From: Flammula alnicola
Lineage: Eukaryota; Basidiomycota; Agaricomycetes; Agaricales; Strophariaceae
Direction of reading: 5' to 3'
Length of the DNA: 64,000 nt
Assembly (NCBI GenBank): GCA_015499995.1
Contig: JADNRV010000102.1
Coordinates: 1 to 64,000, forward strand
The position numbers and the translations under genes were made by a program. The notes under the pieces were generated by a model. It made no database searches. It was not told the DNA's origin and worked only from the letters and a program-made list of their open reading frames with translations. Numbering within the stretch: the first letter of the stretch is position 1; every line of letters starts with the position of its first letter. This document shows, one piece after another, positions 33,942 through 45,702 of this stretch.

Positions 33942-35300
33942 ACAGCCTGGGATGAGCATGATCGTTGGGGAGTAGCGGACTGGGGATGTTCTGTCGGATG
34001 TTTGCATTTTGCTTATGAAAGCCGGGTTGATGACGACGGATTAGGCAAGCCACTGCAATCGTCCTTCCACGCCTTTCCAGCACCCTCTCCCCAGCCCCAG
34101 CTCTATAACGCGCTATGTCTCTATTTAACCCAGAATCTTTTCTGGATCTCATCCCCCCCATCCTCTTTCGGTACACGTGTCTGCTACTAGCCACTCTACA
34201 GCCACTTGTCTACCACTCCTAAGAGAATCTTGAGCAGAAATGTCTTCTCCCATCGCCATCCGTCGTCCTCAGTCTCCCTCGGCTGCATCCTCCTCCTCCT
34301 CATCATCATCATCGCCATCCACGCTGTTCTCTTCGCCTTCGACGACGTCTTCTTCGCCGCGTTACGTGCCCCTGCACAAACGCGCCGCATCATCTGTGCC
34401 CACTTCGAGTGAGGCGTCCTCCTCCCGCTCCTCCTCCCCTTCCAGCCGCCGCTTCCCCGGCCCACCTGCATCAGGTACGTACACCCTTCCCTATAACAGT
34501 CTCTCCAGTGACTCACCTTATTACTACAGCCATCGAGCCCCCAAGCACAGGCCACCCGCGGATCTACACCGCCGGCTATCTGCTGTCCCTACGCCCCTAC
34601 GCCGCGGAGAGCCTAAAGGAGAAGATGCGCACGACGTGCCCCGAGGTCGTGATGAACCGCCGCATGCGGAAGAGCATCGAGTTCGCGGAGCACCAGCAGC
34701 AGCGCGAGGCTGCGCGGCGCTCCTCGCATGCGCATCATAACCATGTGCATATGCATATTGCCTCCCCTGCTCGTGTTCCGTCGCCGCCCGTTCTGGAGCC
34801 TACGCCTGAGCTTGAGGTCGAGCTTCATGAACTCGAGCACGAACATGAAGACGTACATGAAGAGACGACCACTGCGCCTACCTCTCCCACCTCGCACACG
34901 ACCACTACTACTACTACTCCCGCACAAGCCCGCGTGACGCCCTGCAGGAACCGGCCCGCCGGACGCGCGCCCGAACGCAGACGCCAGGCGTTGCAGATGA
35001 ACGAGAGCTGGAGGACACTCCGCAGTGTATCGGGGCCGCAGCCTCTGGCTGTCGCGTAGAGGATGTTCGAATGTCGAATGTTCAATTGGCCCGCAGACTG
35101 CTACTTACATCACTCGGACTTGTCGTGTACCTTTTTTACCATTCGCCCCTCATATTGGATCTTCAGCCACCCCAGAGCTCTCCACACAAACCAACAACGC
35201 AGCCATTATCTATATATATATGTAAACGCAATGTAATATTGTACATGTACCCCGCTGGCAATTCAGTGACAAAGAAATGGAAATGATAGAATATCATCAA
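33942..35300 (+). repeat. Inverted segmental duplication, copy 2
   Basis: Partner of 2,843-4,215. It lies between genes A and B, so it was inserted into, or copied together with, that locus. Confidence 0.85.
34240..35059 (+). CDS. Serine-rich protein with a canonical eIF4E-binding motif (copy 2)
   Basis: Exons 34,240-34,474 and 34,530-35,059 with a 55-bp intron give 254 aa. Exon 1 has exactly the same length as in copy 1 (235 nt). YTAGYLLSLRP and the following SLKEKM...VVMNRRMRKS helix are unchanged, which suggests selection on this part while the Ser- and Thr-rich tracts vary in length. Here the intron is not a multiple of three, so retention would break the frame, unlike copy 1. Inferred role: binding eIF4E and repressing cap-dependent translation. 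The partner and biological setting are unknown. Confidence 0.65.
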
Positions 35301-35625
35301 TACTGTATGTTGACTGTATGTCTCAATGTCCATCGGCCCTAAAATAAGAGGTTTCCAAGCTTTCTGAAGCTCGAGGAGGAGAGGAAAAACTAAACCGGGG
35401 TTGTGCCGGTATTGCCGGATATTGCCGGTGATCCTGTTTGGCTGTGGGAACAGGCACGTGCCGGGTTTCAAAAAAATGTTGATGTTCACAGTGGGGGCAC
35501 AAGGTGGGCATTCACGGTTCGTCTGATGGGCGCATGACTAAGCGCACAGCCACATGAAAGCGCGCCGCTCTCGCACAATTCAACATCTCAAGGTGTAAGC
35601 CGTCGTTCTTTCTCGTTCCAGCATA

Positions 35626-35880
35626 CTGTACTATTTTGACCAAGTGTTCATGTAACGGGTAACGGGGGCCTCTGAACTGAACACTTTTGCAAAATGTAAC
35701 GTGTAACGAGCTCCAAAATGGTAGATTTTTGGTCTAAAATCTGCCAAAATGTCCCCGAAGCGCCCGAAATGGACCCTTTATTCCCTGTTTAGGCTAATTT
35801 TTGCCGCTCTGAACACTTGGTCAAATGAACACTTTGTGTAATGTGTAACATGGCCTGAACACTTGGTCGAAATAGTACAG
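35626..35880. mobile_element. 255-bp MITE with TA target-site duplication (mariner type)
   Basis: CTGTACTATTTTGACCAAGT at the left end and its inverse at the right (one mismatch in about 24 bp), with TA on both sides (35,624-35,625 and 35,881-35,882). The outer 14 bp match the element at 25,415; the interiors differ, so they are two families sharing one transposase signal. Confidence 0.87.
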
Positions 35881-36118
35881 TATATATTGTCCACAATGTA
35901 CCTTTAAGAATCAGGAGCTTTCACCAAATTTGTAGCTGTCATACGTGCTTTTTCTTCCTGCAATATTGGCGGGGCCACCCAAGATATAGGCTGTCACATA
36001 TGTGACAGACGCGCTTGTGTGATGCTTTTGACTGATTGCTTCAGTACCGTTTTAAAAAGGCATCTCGCAAGCTGGTTCTCTGGGGTTTGGCAAGTGCAAT
36101 TTTAAAGTAAAAAGCTTG

Positions 36119-36220
36119 CGAGGCTTGGTTAAATATTTGAGATGTATGTGTCTAAAGATGAGATCAATAATATAATGTCTCATCTTTAGACAGATCTAGC
36201 AAAAAGGTTGCCAAGCCTCG
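36119..36220. repeat. Nested double inverted repeat
   Basis: Outer arms CGAGGCTTGG (36,119-36,128) and CCAAGCCTCG (36,211-36,220) enclose inner arms GTCTAAAGATGAGA (36,150-36,163) and TCTCATCTTTAGAC (36,178-36,191) around a 14-nt AT-rich loop. It could fold as a long hairpin RNA or be a very small foldback element. Confidence 0.6.
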
Positions 36221-36505
36221 AAAGAATACTCAATTTAGGGTCGATTCACATCAAAACCTCAATAATTAGGTGAGAATTGCGTCTATAATCGGTACCGGCG
36301 TTTTTGATATGGCTTTTGGCAGGGAGGCCTTAGATATAATTATGTTACATGTACAAATAAAGAGGCACGTCACAGGCCGTGCCCACCCCCATTCACAGAA
36401 TTATGCAAAGGGCAGTAAACAAGAATCGCTGCGCTCTCTTTCGAATTCCCTTGAACAAGGCAAAAATTTCAGCACAATAGCGTTGAATCTGACTTTGATT
36501 TCAAC

Positions 36506-38316
36506 ATGGCCTTTCTGGATCATTTCCTATTACCGCCAGACAGGAATGTCTTGTTTTCACCGTACCGTCCATCGATATTTCTCCTCTGTGTCTTGATATT
36601 TTGGAGCGGAACCACCGTCATATCAGAGATCATTATCGCGCCGGTGACTATCCTCTACTCTCTTACGACATACGGCCCAACCATGCATTTCGCTGTGCAG
36701 TCGATTGTGCGAACAATCCGTGGATCGCACACCGCAGAGTCTGACGTGAAGAAGACTTCCTCGCGGGCAGTGACGTTGGCCTGCGTATGGATCGCCACTC
36801 TGTCGATGTACGTATGGTTTTGGTGGACGGAACGTAGTCGCGGTGGTTGGGAAAACTTAATCCTTCTTCCAACGGCTCCGGGATCCCAAGCAACCATCGT
36901 GATTGTATACATTGCTGCGCGATCCGTAGCGGATATTCGCATGAGGGAGAGGGAGGGTAAGTTAAGGATAGCTCTCGATGAGGAGAATGTCGTGTGAGTG
37001 GATATCTGTCTTGAACTTTCCCGGACTTTCTAAAGAAGTTCTTGCAGATACGAACAAACACCTCCCACACAACCTAACGAGTCGAACCCGAACGATAACG
37101 ATGCACCTACAGATCATGAGACAGAAGCGGCGCACACAGCACCAGACTCAGTCACAACCATTTATCAACCATCGATTTTCCTCCTCGTCGTATCCATTGC
37201 TCTGACCGTCTGTATAGTCATTGAGACTCTCAAAGTCTTTCCACACGAAATTGGTGTTTTGGAAGTTTTTTCGATTCAAGCTTACATCCCCACTGTTCTC
37301 TTGCAATTTTATACGATGACTCGAATCGCACGAGGGTTCGAGCAAACCCTGAGCGATGCCAGCAGGCTTGGTGGCTTCTCATTTGAGCTTGTAGGGCTAT
37401 GGTTGGGGACGAGAATATTTTATATCTTGTTCCTCCCGTATTATGGCAAGGCTTTCTGGATCGGGGCTGCCGAGACCTTCTTGATAATATACTTTGCCGT
37501 GCGCTACAGCAGGAGCATTTATCAAGAGAGAAGACGGCGGAGTATGCTGGGTCTTGACGAGCCGGAGACGGTGTAAATTCTATAACTCATCCATGCGGAT
37601 CATGCCTTTACTGACTGCTGTGCTATAGGGAAGATGAATCCGCCCAATCAACGTGAGCCACGTAAAGTGTAGAAAGAGGTTTTGCGGAAGCTGATTTCAA
37701 TTTTTACAGGAATGAACCCTTACCCACGCAGGAAGGGGAACCTCCTTCCGAGCTCCCTGCCTCGTCCTTCTACCACCCCTCCATATTCATCCTCATCCCA
37801 TCAGTCCTATTATCTGGGGCATGCATCTACATCGAATCGCGAGCAGAACCAGCCATCGGAGCGCCAATGTCGCTCATCGTCTACGCTCCAACCATTGTCA
37901 TACACACATACCTCATCGTCCAATGGTTCTACAGGACATCTGCGACCACCCAGAAAGTCAACCAGGCGACGGAGCTGTCGTTACAGCTGTGCTTCATCTG
38001 GGTCCTCACACAGGCGTTCTACATTCTCGTTTGGCCTGTAAGCCAGTACCTCAACCCGAAGGTGATGGATCCGCGAATCAGGTGGCCGGAAGTCATTTTG
38101 ATCGTGTATATTGCTGCACGGTGCACCAGAAATGGGTACATTAGAAGGTCGGGTGCCATCGCTCTTCCACCTGACAAAGATCCTGCTGCTCCTGCGGACG
38201 GTGCGTAAAGTGGTTGTTCGACCTTGGTTGTCACAGTCTTGATATGCTGCACTCTTTTAGAAGTTTCGGATCCTGAAGCCCCGCCACCTGCCCCTCCTGC
38301 TGAACTAGTAGAATAA
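36506..38316 (+). CDS. Triplicated four-pass membrane protein, gene B
   Basis: Exons 36,506-36,993, 37,048-37,572, 37,629-37,652, 37,710-38,200 and 38,261-38,316 encode 527 aa. Exon lengths equal those of gene A except for one codon in exon 2, and all intron positions are conserved. Substitutions are mostly conservative and the frame is clean, so it looks functional. The upstream region shares only the last ~90 bp with A and D (AAGAATCGCTGCGCTCTC onward). Before that the promoter is different, so A and B may be expressed differently. Function unknown, as for gene A. Confidence 0.85.
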
Positions 38317-38932
38317 TGCGGTAGATCCACATTTCGAATGGGGAGGTCCTACAATACCCATATTTATTTCTCTATTTATTCCCGAAGGATGTTTCAGAAA
38401 TATCGTTACGGGCGAATTCGCTAGTAGTACAAGGCAATCTTGAAGTTTCGTATTCGCTTGAAGTAGACGGAAGCAGTAAAGACCATCTCATTTATCAGGC
38501 CAAAGTTCCATCTCCACTACCCTCCACTACTTGCAACTCGCGGACAGAAAAGAATATCTCAGATATTATTCTTTTTTGCGTCCTCATCACGCGTCCCGGC
38601 CCGGATTCAGTTCGAACTCAAGGACAGTGGCAGAAATTTACTTTTCGAGTGTTCTGCACTTTTCAACTTGTGTCGTGTCAAGTACTTCATATACCCCTCT
38701 CCCTCACTCTATTGATATACACTACTTCCTGCTCCCATCCTACTCGGAGAGTTATTTGACTTGCATATTACATTTCTTTTACAATTAAATAGTAAGTAAA
38801 TCATTGAACTGCATCTTGCTTTTTCCTCATTTTTCGGAAGCAGTGGCCTCATCATGCCTACATGTTATATTCACGATCGACGACCACCGTCACCCACCCT
38901 ATGCGCCGGCGCTCTCGTCGTGTGTCGGGGTG
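38317..38932. other. Downstream copy of the gene A tail
   Basis: Shares about 360 bp with the region after gene A, including the antisense DUF1857 relic (38,495-38,545) and the hairpin at 38,547, and diverges after about 38,680. No gene. Confidence 0.6.
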
Positions 38933-40222
38933 CTAGGCTGCACGATGGATATCTGATAAGTAGACACTGCCGGTGTCAATGGGCGTGTCGTTTCCTTGAT
39001 TGCGATGCATGGATGCATTCGAACGATTGACAGCGGACGGGGCGCGACTCGGACGGAAATGGGCAGTTGAGGGCGCAGGTGTGTTATTTCCATGCTTTGG
39101 ATGCAAGGAAGGATGCGAATGCTGAGTGATTGTATGGGTAGACGCGCGACTTGGGTGCAGGTAAACTCTCGAATGTGAATTCATGGGCCCGTTGGCGTGT
39201 TTTTGGTCGGAATGCGACCTGGAGGTACTCGAATGGCTGATGGTGGACGCGCGACTTGGGTGCAGTTGAATGCTGGGATTTGAGGTGGGTCCGTCGAGTT
39301 GGTTCGGATGCACGGAGGATTGGTGGCTGATAGTCGACGATTGACTGGGATGCGGATGAACGCTGGGACTTGAAGCTGGCCCGTTGGCGTTACGCGGGTG
39401 CGAGGTGGAGGGCTGACGGCTGACGGCGCTGATGGTGGATGTCCGACTCGGATGCAGATGGGTGATGGGGGGTATGAGTGCGTAGTATCCCTCCTTGGGA
39501 TATGAGGATGAATTAGAACGACTGGGTTGGCGGTGATTCATAGTGGATGCACTCCAATGGACACTCCGTCGCTGCATGGGCTCCTCCTGTCCAAGATACA
39601 TGGAGGATGGCGGATGGAATGATTCTGCTGGCAACTGAGTCTGGAGATGGTGCTCGTGCATCTCATCGTCGCGTGGCGACTCCCCCTTCGTACTTCCATG
39701 GACGGTCGTTGAGGAGTCCGAGGATTCTTTCGCCGGCGCCTGCTTCACGGACTGTCCAGAAGCGGCCGTGTGGTGCGACGGGTGATGTTGTCCTTCATGG
39801 CCTGCAGAGTGAGAGAGTCGGTAGGATGGATCCTGTGTGGTATTGAACGGATGGGTTGGAGACGAGGGGTAATAACCCGTGTGCGAATCATATTCTGGTG
39901 TGCTGGGAAGGACGTTCTCCCCTCCATGGTTGGGCCAAGACGGCGGGTCGACTTCGTGGGATGCGGAACTGGGGTTGTATAATATACCAGCGGATAATTG
40001 CTCATATGGTCCGTATGCCTCAGCTGATGTGTTTAGGTGGAGGTGCTCGACGTAGTGTCTGGATGATGACGGCGGGGACTCCTGGTAGAGTGGGTAGTAC
40101 GGATTGTAAAGGACACCGGCGCGTAGTTTTTTGTATGAAAGAGGATGTGGAGGAAGCCCTTCGCGCCGCTCAGTAGAACGCTTCGCAGCATGTCCGTGTT
40201 TCTGATCCATCAGTGTGTCCAT
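38933..40222 (-). CDS. Disordered protein with a C-terminal ~34-aa tandem repeat
   Basis: Single exon, 429 aa. The N-terminal third has two copies of an L-x-AG-(V/I)-LYNP unit (LRAGVLYNPYYPLY and LSAGILYNPSSASH). The middle is Ser/His/Pro-rich. From about residue 265 five units of 33-36 residues follow, with core LHPSRASTIS then HPxxxNGPxxxxS (THLHPSRTSTIS, VHPHPSQSSTIS, IQLHPSRASTIS, VYLHPSRASTHT, AHFRPSRAPSAV). There is no signal peptide, membrane helix or catalytic motif. The repeated R-A-S-T-I-S is a possible phosphorylation site array. Function unknown. A frameshifted copy sits at 0.64-1.46 kb. Confidence 0.7.
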   Translation of the reverse strand: MDTLMDQKHGHAAKRSTERREGLPPHPLSYKKLRAGVLYNPYYPLYQESPPSSSRHYVEHLHLNTSAEAYGPYEQLSAGILYNPSSASHEVDPPSWPNHGGENVLPSTPEYDSHTGYYPSSPTHPFNTTQDPSYRLSHSAGHEGQHHPSHHTAASGQSVKQAPAKESSDSSTTVHGSTKGESPRDDEMHEHHLQTQLPAESFHPPSSMYLGQEEPMQRRSVHWSASTMNHRQPSRSNSSSYPKEGYYALIPPITHLHPSRTSTISAVSRQPSTSHPRNANGPASSPSVHPHPSQSSTISHQSSVHPNQLDGPTSNPSIQLHPSRASTISHSSTSRSHSDQKHANGPMNSHSRVYLHPSRASTHTITQHSHPSLHPKHGNNTPAPSTAHFRPSRAPSAVNRSNASMHRNQGNDTPIDTGSVYLSDIHRAA

Positions 40223-41865
40223 ACTTTTTCTTGATATGATTATTATGCCCTTTGACGCCTAATCATGTTGAATAAAAGTATGAGATGTTTTGCTGCTGTT
40301 ATGCCGGACTTGGACTTACGATGTTCGCCTAACTACGCGCCTAATATTCGCAGTTGATGATGTCTTTGGAAGTTTGGAGTCAACTGCGTCATGGGTTAAG
40401 AATAGGCGGCTATTTCGTGGGGTGAACCTTGGCCCGTTCTCGACCTATCAGATGGTGGACATAGAAGAGCGAGTGAAGCCATCGTGTGTTCTGATTGCTT
40501 GGGCGCTGTTTGATGGGCGCTAGAGGTCAGGCGTGCGCACAGCCACAGATGTTCCAGCGCCTCAGTGGACCTGGCATATACAAATTGGTGCGCCTTATTT
40601 GTTTCATGTGTCGATTTTGCAGGAGGTGAGAGAAGACAACATATTTGGGAAGTTTGGGGAAGGTTTCACGCAATGTCAGTCGAATTTTGTCGTTTCTCGT
40701 CTAAGTATTTCATACTGACAAATCTATCTAGCGAACCTTTTGAGTCTGCCAATAATTGGCGTGAAGTTTACGCCTGCCTCTGAGACGTGCTGGGTCAATG
40801 ATAGCGCTAGCTTTCACTCTAATTACAATTAGAGTGCGTTAATGTACATGATGCATGCTTGCTCTACAAACTTAGAGTAGACTGTGTGCGGCCCGCCCCG
40901 CATCCATTGTAATGCACTAACATGACATCATAAGCTGTGTTCGGCAGGGAAAGTTTCCGGACGCGTCACCTCATCGCCGATCAGGCGCCGCTTCCGCACT
41001 AGCCTAAGGTGGTCTGAGATAAGCGCTTGTTGCTCAGCGCTCAGGAGTCAGACCGATGCCAATGGGAGACTTGAAATTGGAAGATGAATAATTAGAGATT
41101 GTCTGGTTGACAAAGCTTTTGTGGCTTCCCCGAGGTCGATGCCATTGTCGAGCTCGAGAATTTATGTACCGGATCCGGCGAAACTCAATGAACCGTGGAC
41201 GATACATACTTACCAGGCGTTACATCGAGTGAACGTCAGCACGCGGCTGCTTCACGACTGGCTAGCGGGGTCATGCGACCATGAGTCATATGTAGAATCA
41301 ATAACTTATTTCCATCATGTGGTCACGTCCTCCGGTGAGGGTCAATCACAAGCCAAGGCGTCGTCTGTGAGAGATATAAGCGTGGATATGTACTATGATG
41401 CATTTGCCGATGTAAGCTGCGTGCGCAGTTGTCTTTCCTTTTGCGTTTCTTACGACGACGGACTCGGAATCTTGAAAGTTTGCTGTGCGGTTCGTTTCTT
41501 TCGTGAGTTTCAATTCCGGTTTCGGTTTCGAGCTCGTGAATTCGTGGTTTATGGACTGCGTCCTGGGTCCTGCAGGCTGTGGATTTGGAGGCGCTGGGCA
41601 ACTGATGCGTTACCGGGCGGGCGGGAATGTAAGTCTGCCGGCCGGACTTGCCGTAACACGGTCACAACTTGTTTCAACGTTTTCAACCCCTGTCGCTGTC
41701 TTGCTTCATTTCTTTTGTCTTGTTCCCTCCAAGTCCTAATCTCACAATCTACCAAGGTGTCCCCGCGTTAACCTAACGACTGTCCCAGCTACCATCCATA
41801 ACCGCGCTCGCTCAGGTTATTAATTAAAAGTTCTCGAAGGCGTTTGGAAGGCTAAGAGGAACAAA
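40223..41865. other. Spacer upstream of ALDH3
   Basis: No gene recognised. A perfect 10-bp inverted repeat CACTCTAATT / AATTAGAGTG with a 2-nt gap lies at 40,815-40,836. A 216-codon ORF at 41,121 is rich in Arg/Cys/Phe with no family and is probably chance. Confidence 0.4.
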
Positions 41866-44512
41866 ATGTCTGAACTTGTGTATACATCCGTTGGGGACAT
41901 CGAAGGGGTGCGTTGCATGCTGCCTTTTCGTGTGATTTTTCCATTCTGTGGGACGCGTATTGTTGCTGTTTGGTGCGCTGAGGTCGGTTCTTCTTCGACG
42001 TGCGGCGAAAGCAAAGTCGAAGCTGGTTGGGACGTGGCACCCTTGAGCACTTCTACTCTAACAACCACAATGCTCAAATTCTATCATCCCAAACCAGATT
42101 CGCGATGAGCTGCGCGCCGGATTCGCCTCTGGAAAGCTCAAGTCGATCGCATACAGGAAGTACCAGCTCACGCAGCTCATCTACATGCTCAAGGACAACA
42201 TCACGCGCTTCGAAGAGTCCTTGAACAAGGACTTGGGTAGGCCTGTTTTGGAGTGTCGCATGTGAGTTAGGTTGAGTGTTCGTTGGAAGAAAGGAGGCCT
42301 GATGTAGCTTTGCAGGCTCGAGATCGTACCGACCATAGGCGAGGCCGCAACACAGCTTGCCGGCGTCGATAAATGGTCCAAGCCCACCAAACCTCCGTTC
42401 AACCTAAATTTCTCCCCCATGCGCCCACTCATCAGGAAAGAAGCCAAGGGAACGGTGTTGATTATCAGCCCATTCAACTATCCGCTTTGGTTGACTTTGG
42501 GACCTTTGGTGAGTGCTGAATTTACATACGGACAGGATGGAGGAGATGTATTGAGTGGATATGGCTTTTAGGCGGGCGCCATCGCTGCCGGCAATACGGC
42601 CTGCTTGAAGCCCTCCGAGTCGACTCCTGCTACGAGTGCGTTAATGACGGAGCTGTTGGAGAAGTACCTCGACAAAGATGTCGTGCGGGTCGTTAATGGT
42701 GCCATTCCGGAGACTACCAAGGTGTGTTTCTCGCGAGAACATGGCTGCATTGGACAAGTGCTGACATGATGCATTTATAGCTTCTCGAACTGCAGTGGGA
42801 TCACAGTGCGTTTCCATTCTTCGTTGCACGTTTCGGCGTTAATGGATTCCGTCTCATTTTTGCCTTCTCTTCTCTATCGTGCTCGCGGATCAGTCTTGTA
42901 TACCGGTACGCGTGTCCGCTGATCAGATTCGTTTGAGAGGTTATTTATAGTTATTGTCATTCTATGCCTTCAGGTGGTGGAAGAGTCGCTAAGGTGGTGG
43001 CTACTGCTGCTGCCAGGTACCTGACCCCGATTACGCTTGAACTTGGAGGTAGGCGTTATTTCTTGTCTTTTGTTCATCTCGAACATAACATCGACCTTTT
43101 TGCTTCAAGGAAAATCCCCTGTCATCATCGACCCATCATGCGACCTCAAGATGGCCGCGAAGCGTATCTTGTGGGGCAAGGTGGTCAACGCAGGCCAGAC
43201 TTGTGTCGCGCCCGATTATATCCTCGTCCCAAAGGACTTCCAGGACAAATTCTGCGAGGCACTCAAGGAGACGTACGTCAACTTACCTACCTCATCACAT
43301 CGTCGCACTATCACCCATCCTTTCTGTTGTCACAAACACCTACTGACATCACCCTTCTCCTTTCAACCAATGCAGATACGAAGAGTTCTATCCCGACGCC
43401 GACCAGCGATCTGCCGCACCTGGAAGCTACAGCCGTATCGTCACACCCCAAGCAACGGCGCGCATTGCGGGGTTGCTGGAGAAGACGAAAGGAACGATTG
43501 TGTTTGGTGGCCAGGTGGATAAGGAGAACAAGTACATCGCCCCCACGTTGGTGAAGGATGTGGCGGCTGATGATTCATTGATGAGCGAGTGCGTTTTATG
43601 CTCTCTTTCCATTTTGAGTGGACTGTGATGTCGTTCGCTCGTTGTAGGGAAATCTTTGGGCCTCTTTTGCCTGTCGTTCCTGTTGAGAACTTGGATGCGG
43701 CGATCAAGTTTGTTAACGAGCGGTACGTCTCCTCTTTCTTTTCGTCGGCTTTTGGAACTGATATCCGGTTCGTGTAGTGATCACCCCCTCGCCCTCTACG
43801 TCTTCTCTCAAGATAAGAAATTCAAGAGCCAAGGTACCTTCACACAATCCACTCGAGTTCATGACGGATTTCTCACATATTATGACTTGTAGTATACAAC
43901 AGGACCCAGAGCGGTGCCGTCGTCGCGAATGAGACTGTCATCCATCCCGGAGGTAAGTTGTGTTTGGTATGACGTATATACGCGTGCTAACTCGATTCTT
44001 TCATAAAGCTGAGGGGCTGCCCTTCGGAGGCGTCGGGCCAAGTGGATGTATGCATTTTTCTTCTATTATTTTCTGTTCTTAGGCCTCTGCTAATAAAAGT
44101 TCTCGTACTGTAGACGGAAACCACACCGGAAAGTTCAGCTTCGATATGTTCACCCATTTCCGCGCATCGATGGACTCGCCTGGATGGTGCGCTACTCTAA
44201 ATAATGCTTATCTTGTCCTCATTATACTTACATTCATAACTCCATAGGATTGACCTCATCCTGAAGTTCCGCTTCCCGCCGTACAACGTCAGCTATTTTC
44301 TTCTCTTCTTGCCCTTCATATCTGTCTGACTAGGACTTAATCAGACCTCCAAAGCCGACGCAACGCTCCGCCTCATGAGTTCCCTCCCCGCTCGCCCGAC
44401 TGGCCCTCCTGCCGCAGCGGGAACGACTAAATGGTGGGGCAAATGGTTCATTCTGGCTCTTGCCGTCGCTGTTGCTGGTGGACTGACGTCGAGGCTGAAG
44501 ATGTCGTCGTGA
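41866..44512 (+). CDS. Fatty aldehyde dehydrogenase, ALDH3 family, tail-anchored
   Basis: Sixteen exons, starting 41,866-41,907, 42,098-42,261, 42,316-42,508, 42,572-42,721, 42,781-42,805, 42,894-42,905 (12 nt) and ending 44,345-44,512, close in frame to 515 aa. It oxidises aliphatic aldehydes to acids with NAD(P)+. Seen: ISPFNYP (cofactor pocket), YTGGGRVAK, LELGG with the general-base Glu, NAGQTC with the nucleophile Cys, EIFGP and [22 protein letters not shown]. The last ~25 residues ([16 protein letters not shown]) form a single membrane anchor, as in ER or peroxisomal fatty aldehyde dehydrogenases. The first intron is long (190 bp), so the N-terminal 14 residues are the least certain part. 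Confidence 0.92.
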
Positions 44513-45106
44513 ACGCAGACCTTCGCGTCGATTCATCTCTGTCTCGCTCTCGAAATCTGTTTATATGTACTATCATCATTCGTCTGCTTGCGCATATTAT
44601 TCGAGTTTCAAAGGACGGCATTTTTAACCTGAAAATATTCAATACCCGCTAGGATCAGCATACCAGGACGACTAAATGAAGAGGTGGAGGAGGTTGTGTT
44701 AAGTGCGTAGGTGTGGGCTTGGTGCCGAAAGTAGTATGGACATCGGTGGTTGCGGTTTGGGTACGAGGTTATTGGCAGATGTTTGCGTTTAAATTATACT
44801 GATGACGAGATCGTTTTAATTTCTGATTTTCTGGATGCATATGTATTGTTATAAGAGCCTTGGGGTGTATGGAGTCAGGCCTTATTTTAGTTTTGTCGAG
44901 AAGCTGGTGAACTACCTACAATCGCATCGTCATAGACCGCCAAACCCGAATGGACCGCGAAACCGGGTGCAAACTGGGACCACAGACTTATATTAGTTAT
45001 AAGAATACACTTGAGACATTCTTAGGGGTCTGACTTCAATCTTATCTAACAACCTTCACGTCTCATCAAGACTCTGAACACCTGACGCATACTCGACCGT
45101 CGTACC
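44513..45106. other. Spacer
   Basis: No gene; contains the ALDH3 3' end and the DUF1857 promoter. Confidence 0.4.
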
Positions 45107-45702
45107 ATGAACAAGCTCAATTTCGCGGCCTCCAGACAAGTCAATCCTCCAGGAGTCTCTCCGAAATTGACGGAAGAACAGGTGTGGAAGGGTCTGCAGA
45201 AGAAAGTGCGCCAGCCAATAGGGTTCGTGGCACCGATAACAGCCTGTGAGATCATCAGCGATACTGGCAATAAGGTCAGTATACGTGAACTTTGTGTAAT
45301 TCTCTGGTGTAATGAAAGAGATCGTGGTTGTTTAGGTTGTTCGGTCAGTGACTTTTCGAGATGGGTTAGTAATGCAGGAAGAAATAGACTTATACGAGGG
45401 TACCATTGTAAGCGGAGTCCTTCCTCTCATCGTGCAAGATCTTTACAGTTTTTTCTTGTGTTATCCAGGCGTACTTTGATGCTTCATCTACCGGCATACG
45501 CATCACCAACACGGTATCTTACGATAAAGACAATGAGATGATCCTCACGTTCTCCTTCGCTGGTGGAATTCCTGGGTTCACGTCGAATCTGCCGGAGGGC
45601 GAGCGACCCTCGGCAAAGGACCTCAATGCCGCAATAGGCCCTGGAGTAGAGCATACAATCAACCGTATCCGCGAGTTGGTAGTGGATGGAACTTTGGCCT
45701 GA
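45107..45702 (+). CDS. DUF1857 family protein (START/SRPBCC-like fold)
   Basis: Exons 45,107-45,274, 45,336-45,407 and 45,469-45,702 (introns 61 and 61 bp) give 157 aa, the normal length of the family. It reads NFAASRQVNPPG, LTEEQVWKGLQKKVRQP, FVAPITACEII, then LYEGTI, AYFDASSTGIRITNTVSYD and LTFSFAGGIPGF, which are the characteristic blocks of DUF1857. The fold is a ligand-binding helix-grip; members have been linked to secondary metabolism in fungi, but no ligand can be named here. It lies tail to tail with membrane gene C (198 bp between stops). Pieces of its 3' end occur in antisense downstream of genes A and B. Confidence 0.85.

Larger units (their letters stand above)
35301..36505. other. 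Spacer with two small elements
   Basis: No gene. It holds the 255-bp MITE at 35,626 and the nested hairpin at 36,119, and ends with the gene B promoter. Confidence 0.5.

Noticed and set aside
34613..34927. Long antisense ORF over the eIF4E-binding-like gene
   Set aside because: GC-rich repeats of the sense gene create open frames on the other strand; no start context or homology.
36270..36596. ORF overlapping the start of gene B in another frame
   Set aside because: The same off-frame ORF appears at the equivalent place in D and A because the DNA is duplicated; the membrane-protein frame has the splice structure.
41121..41771. 216-codon ORF upstream of ALDH3
   Set aside because: Arg/Cys/Phe-rich with no repeat, domain or splice support; it looks like chance in a promoter region.
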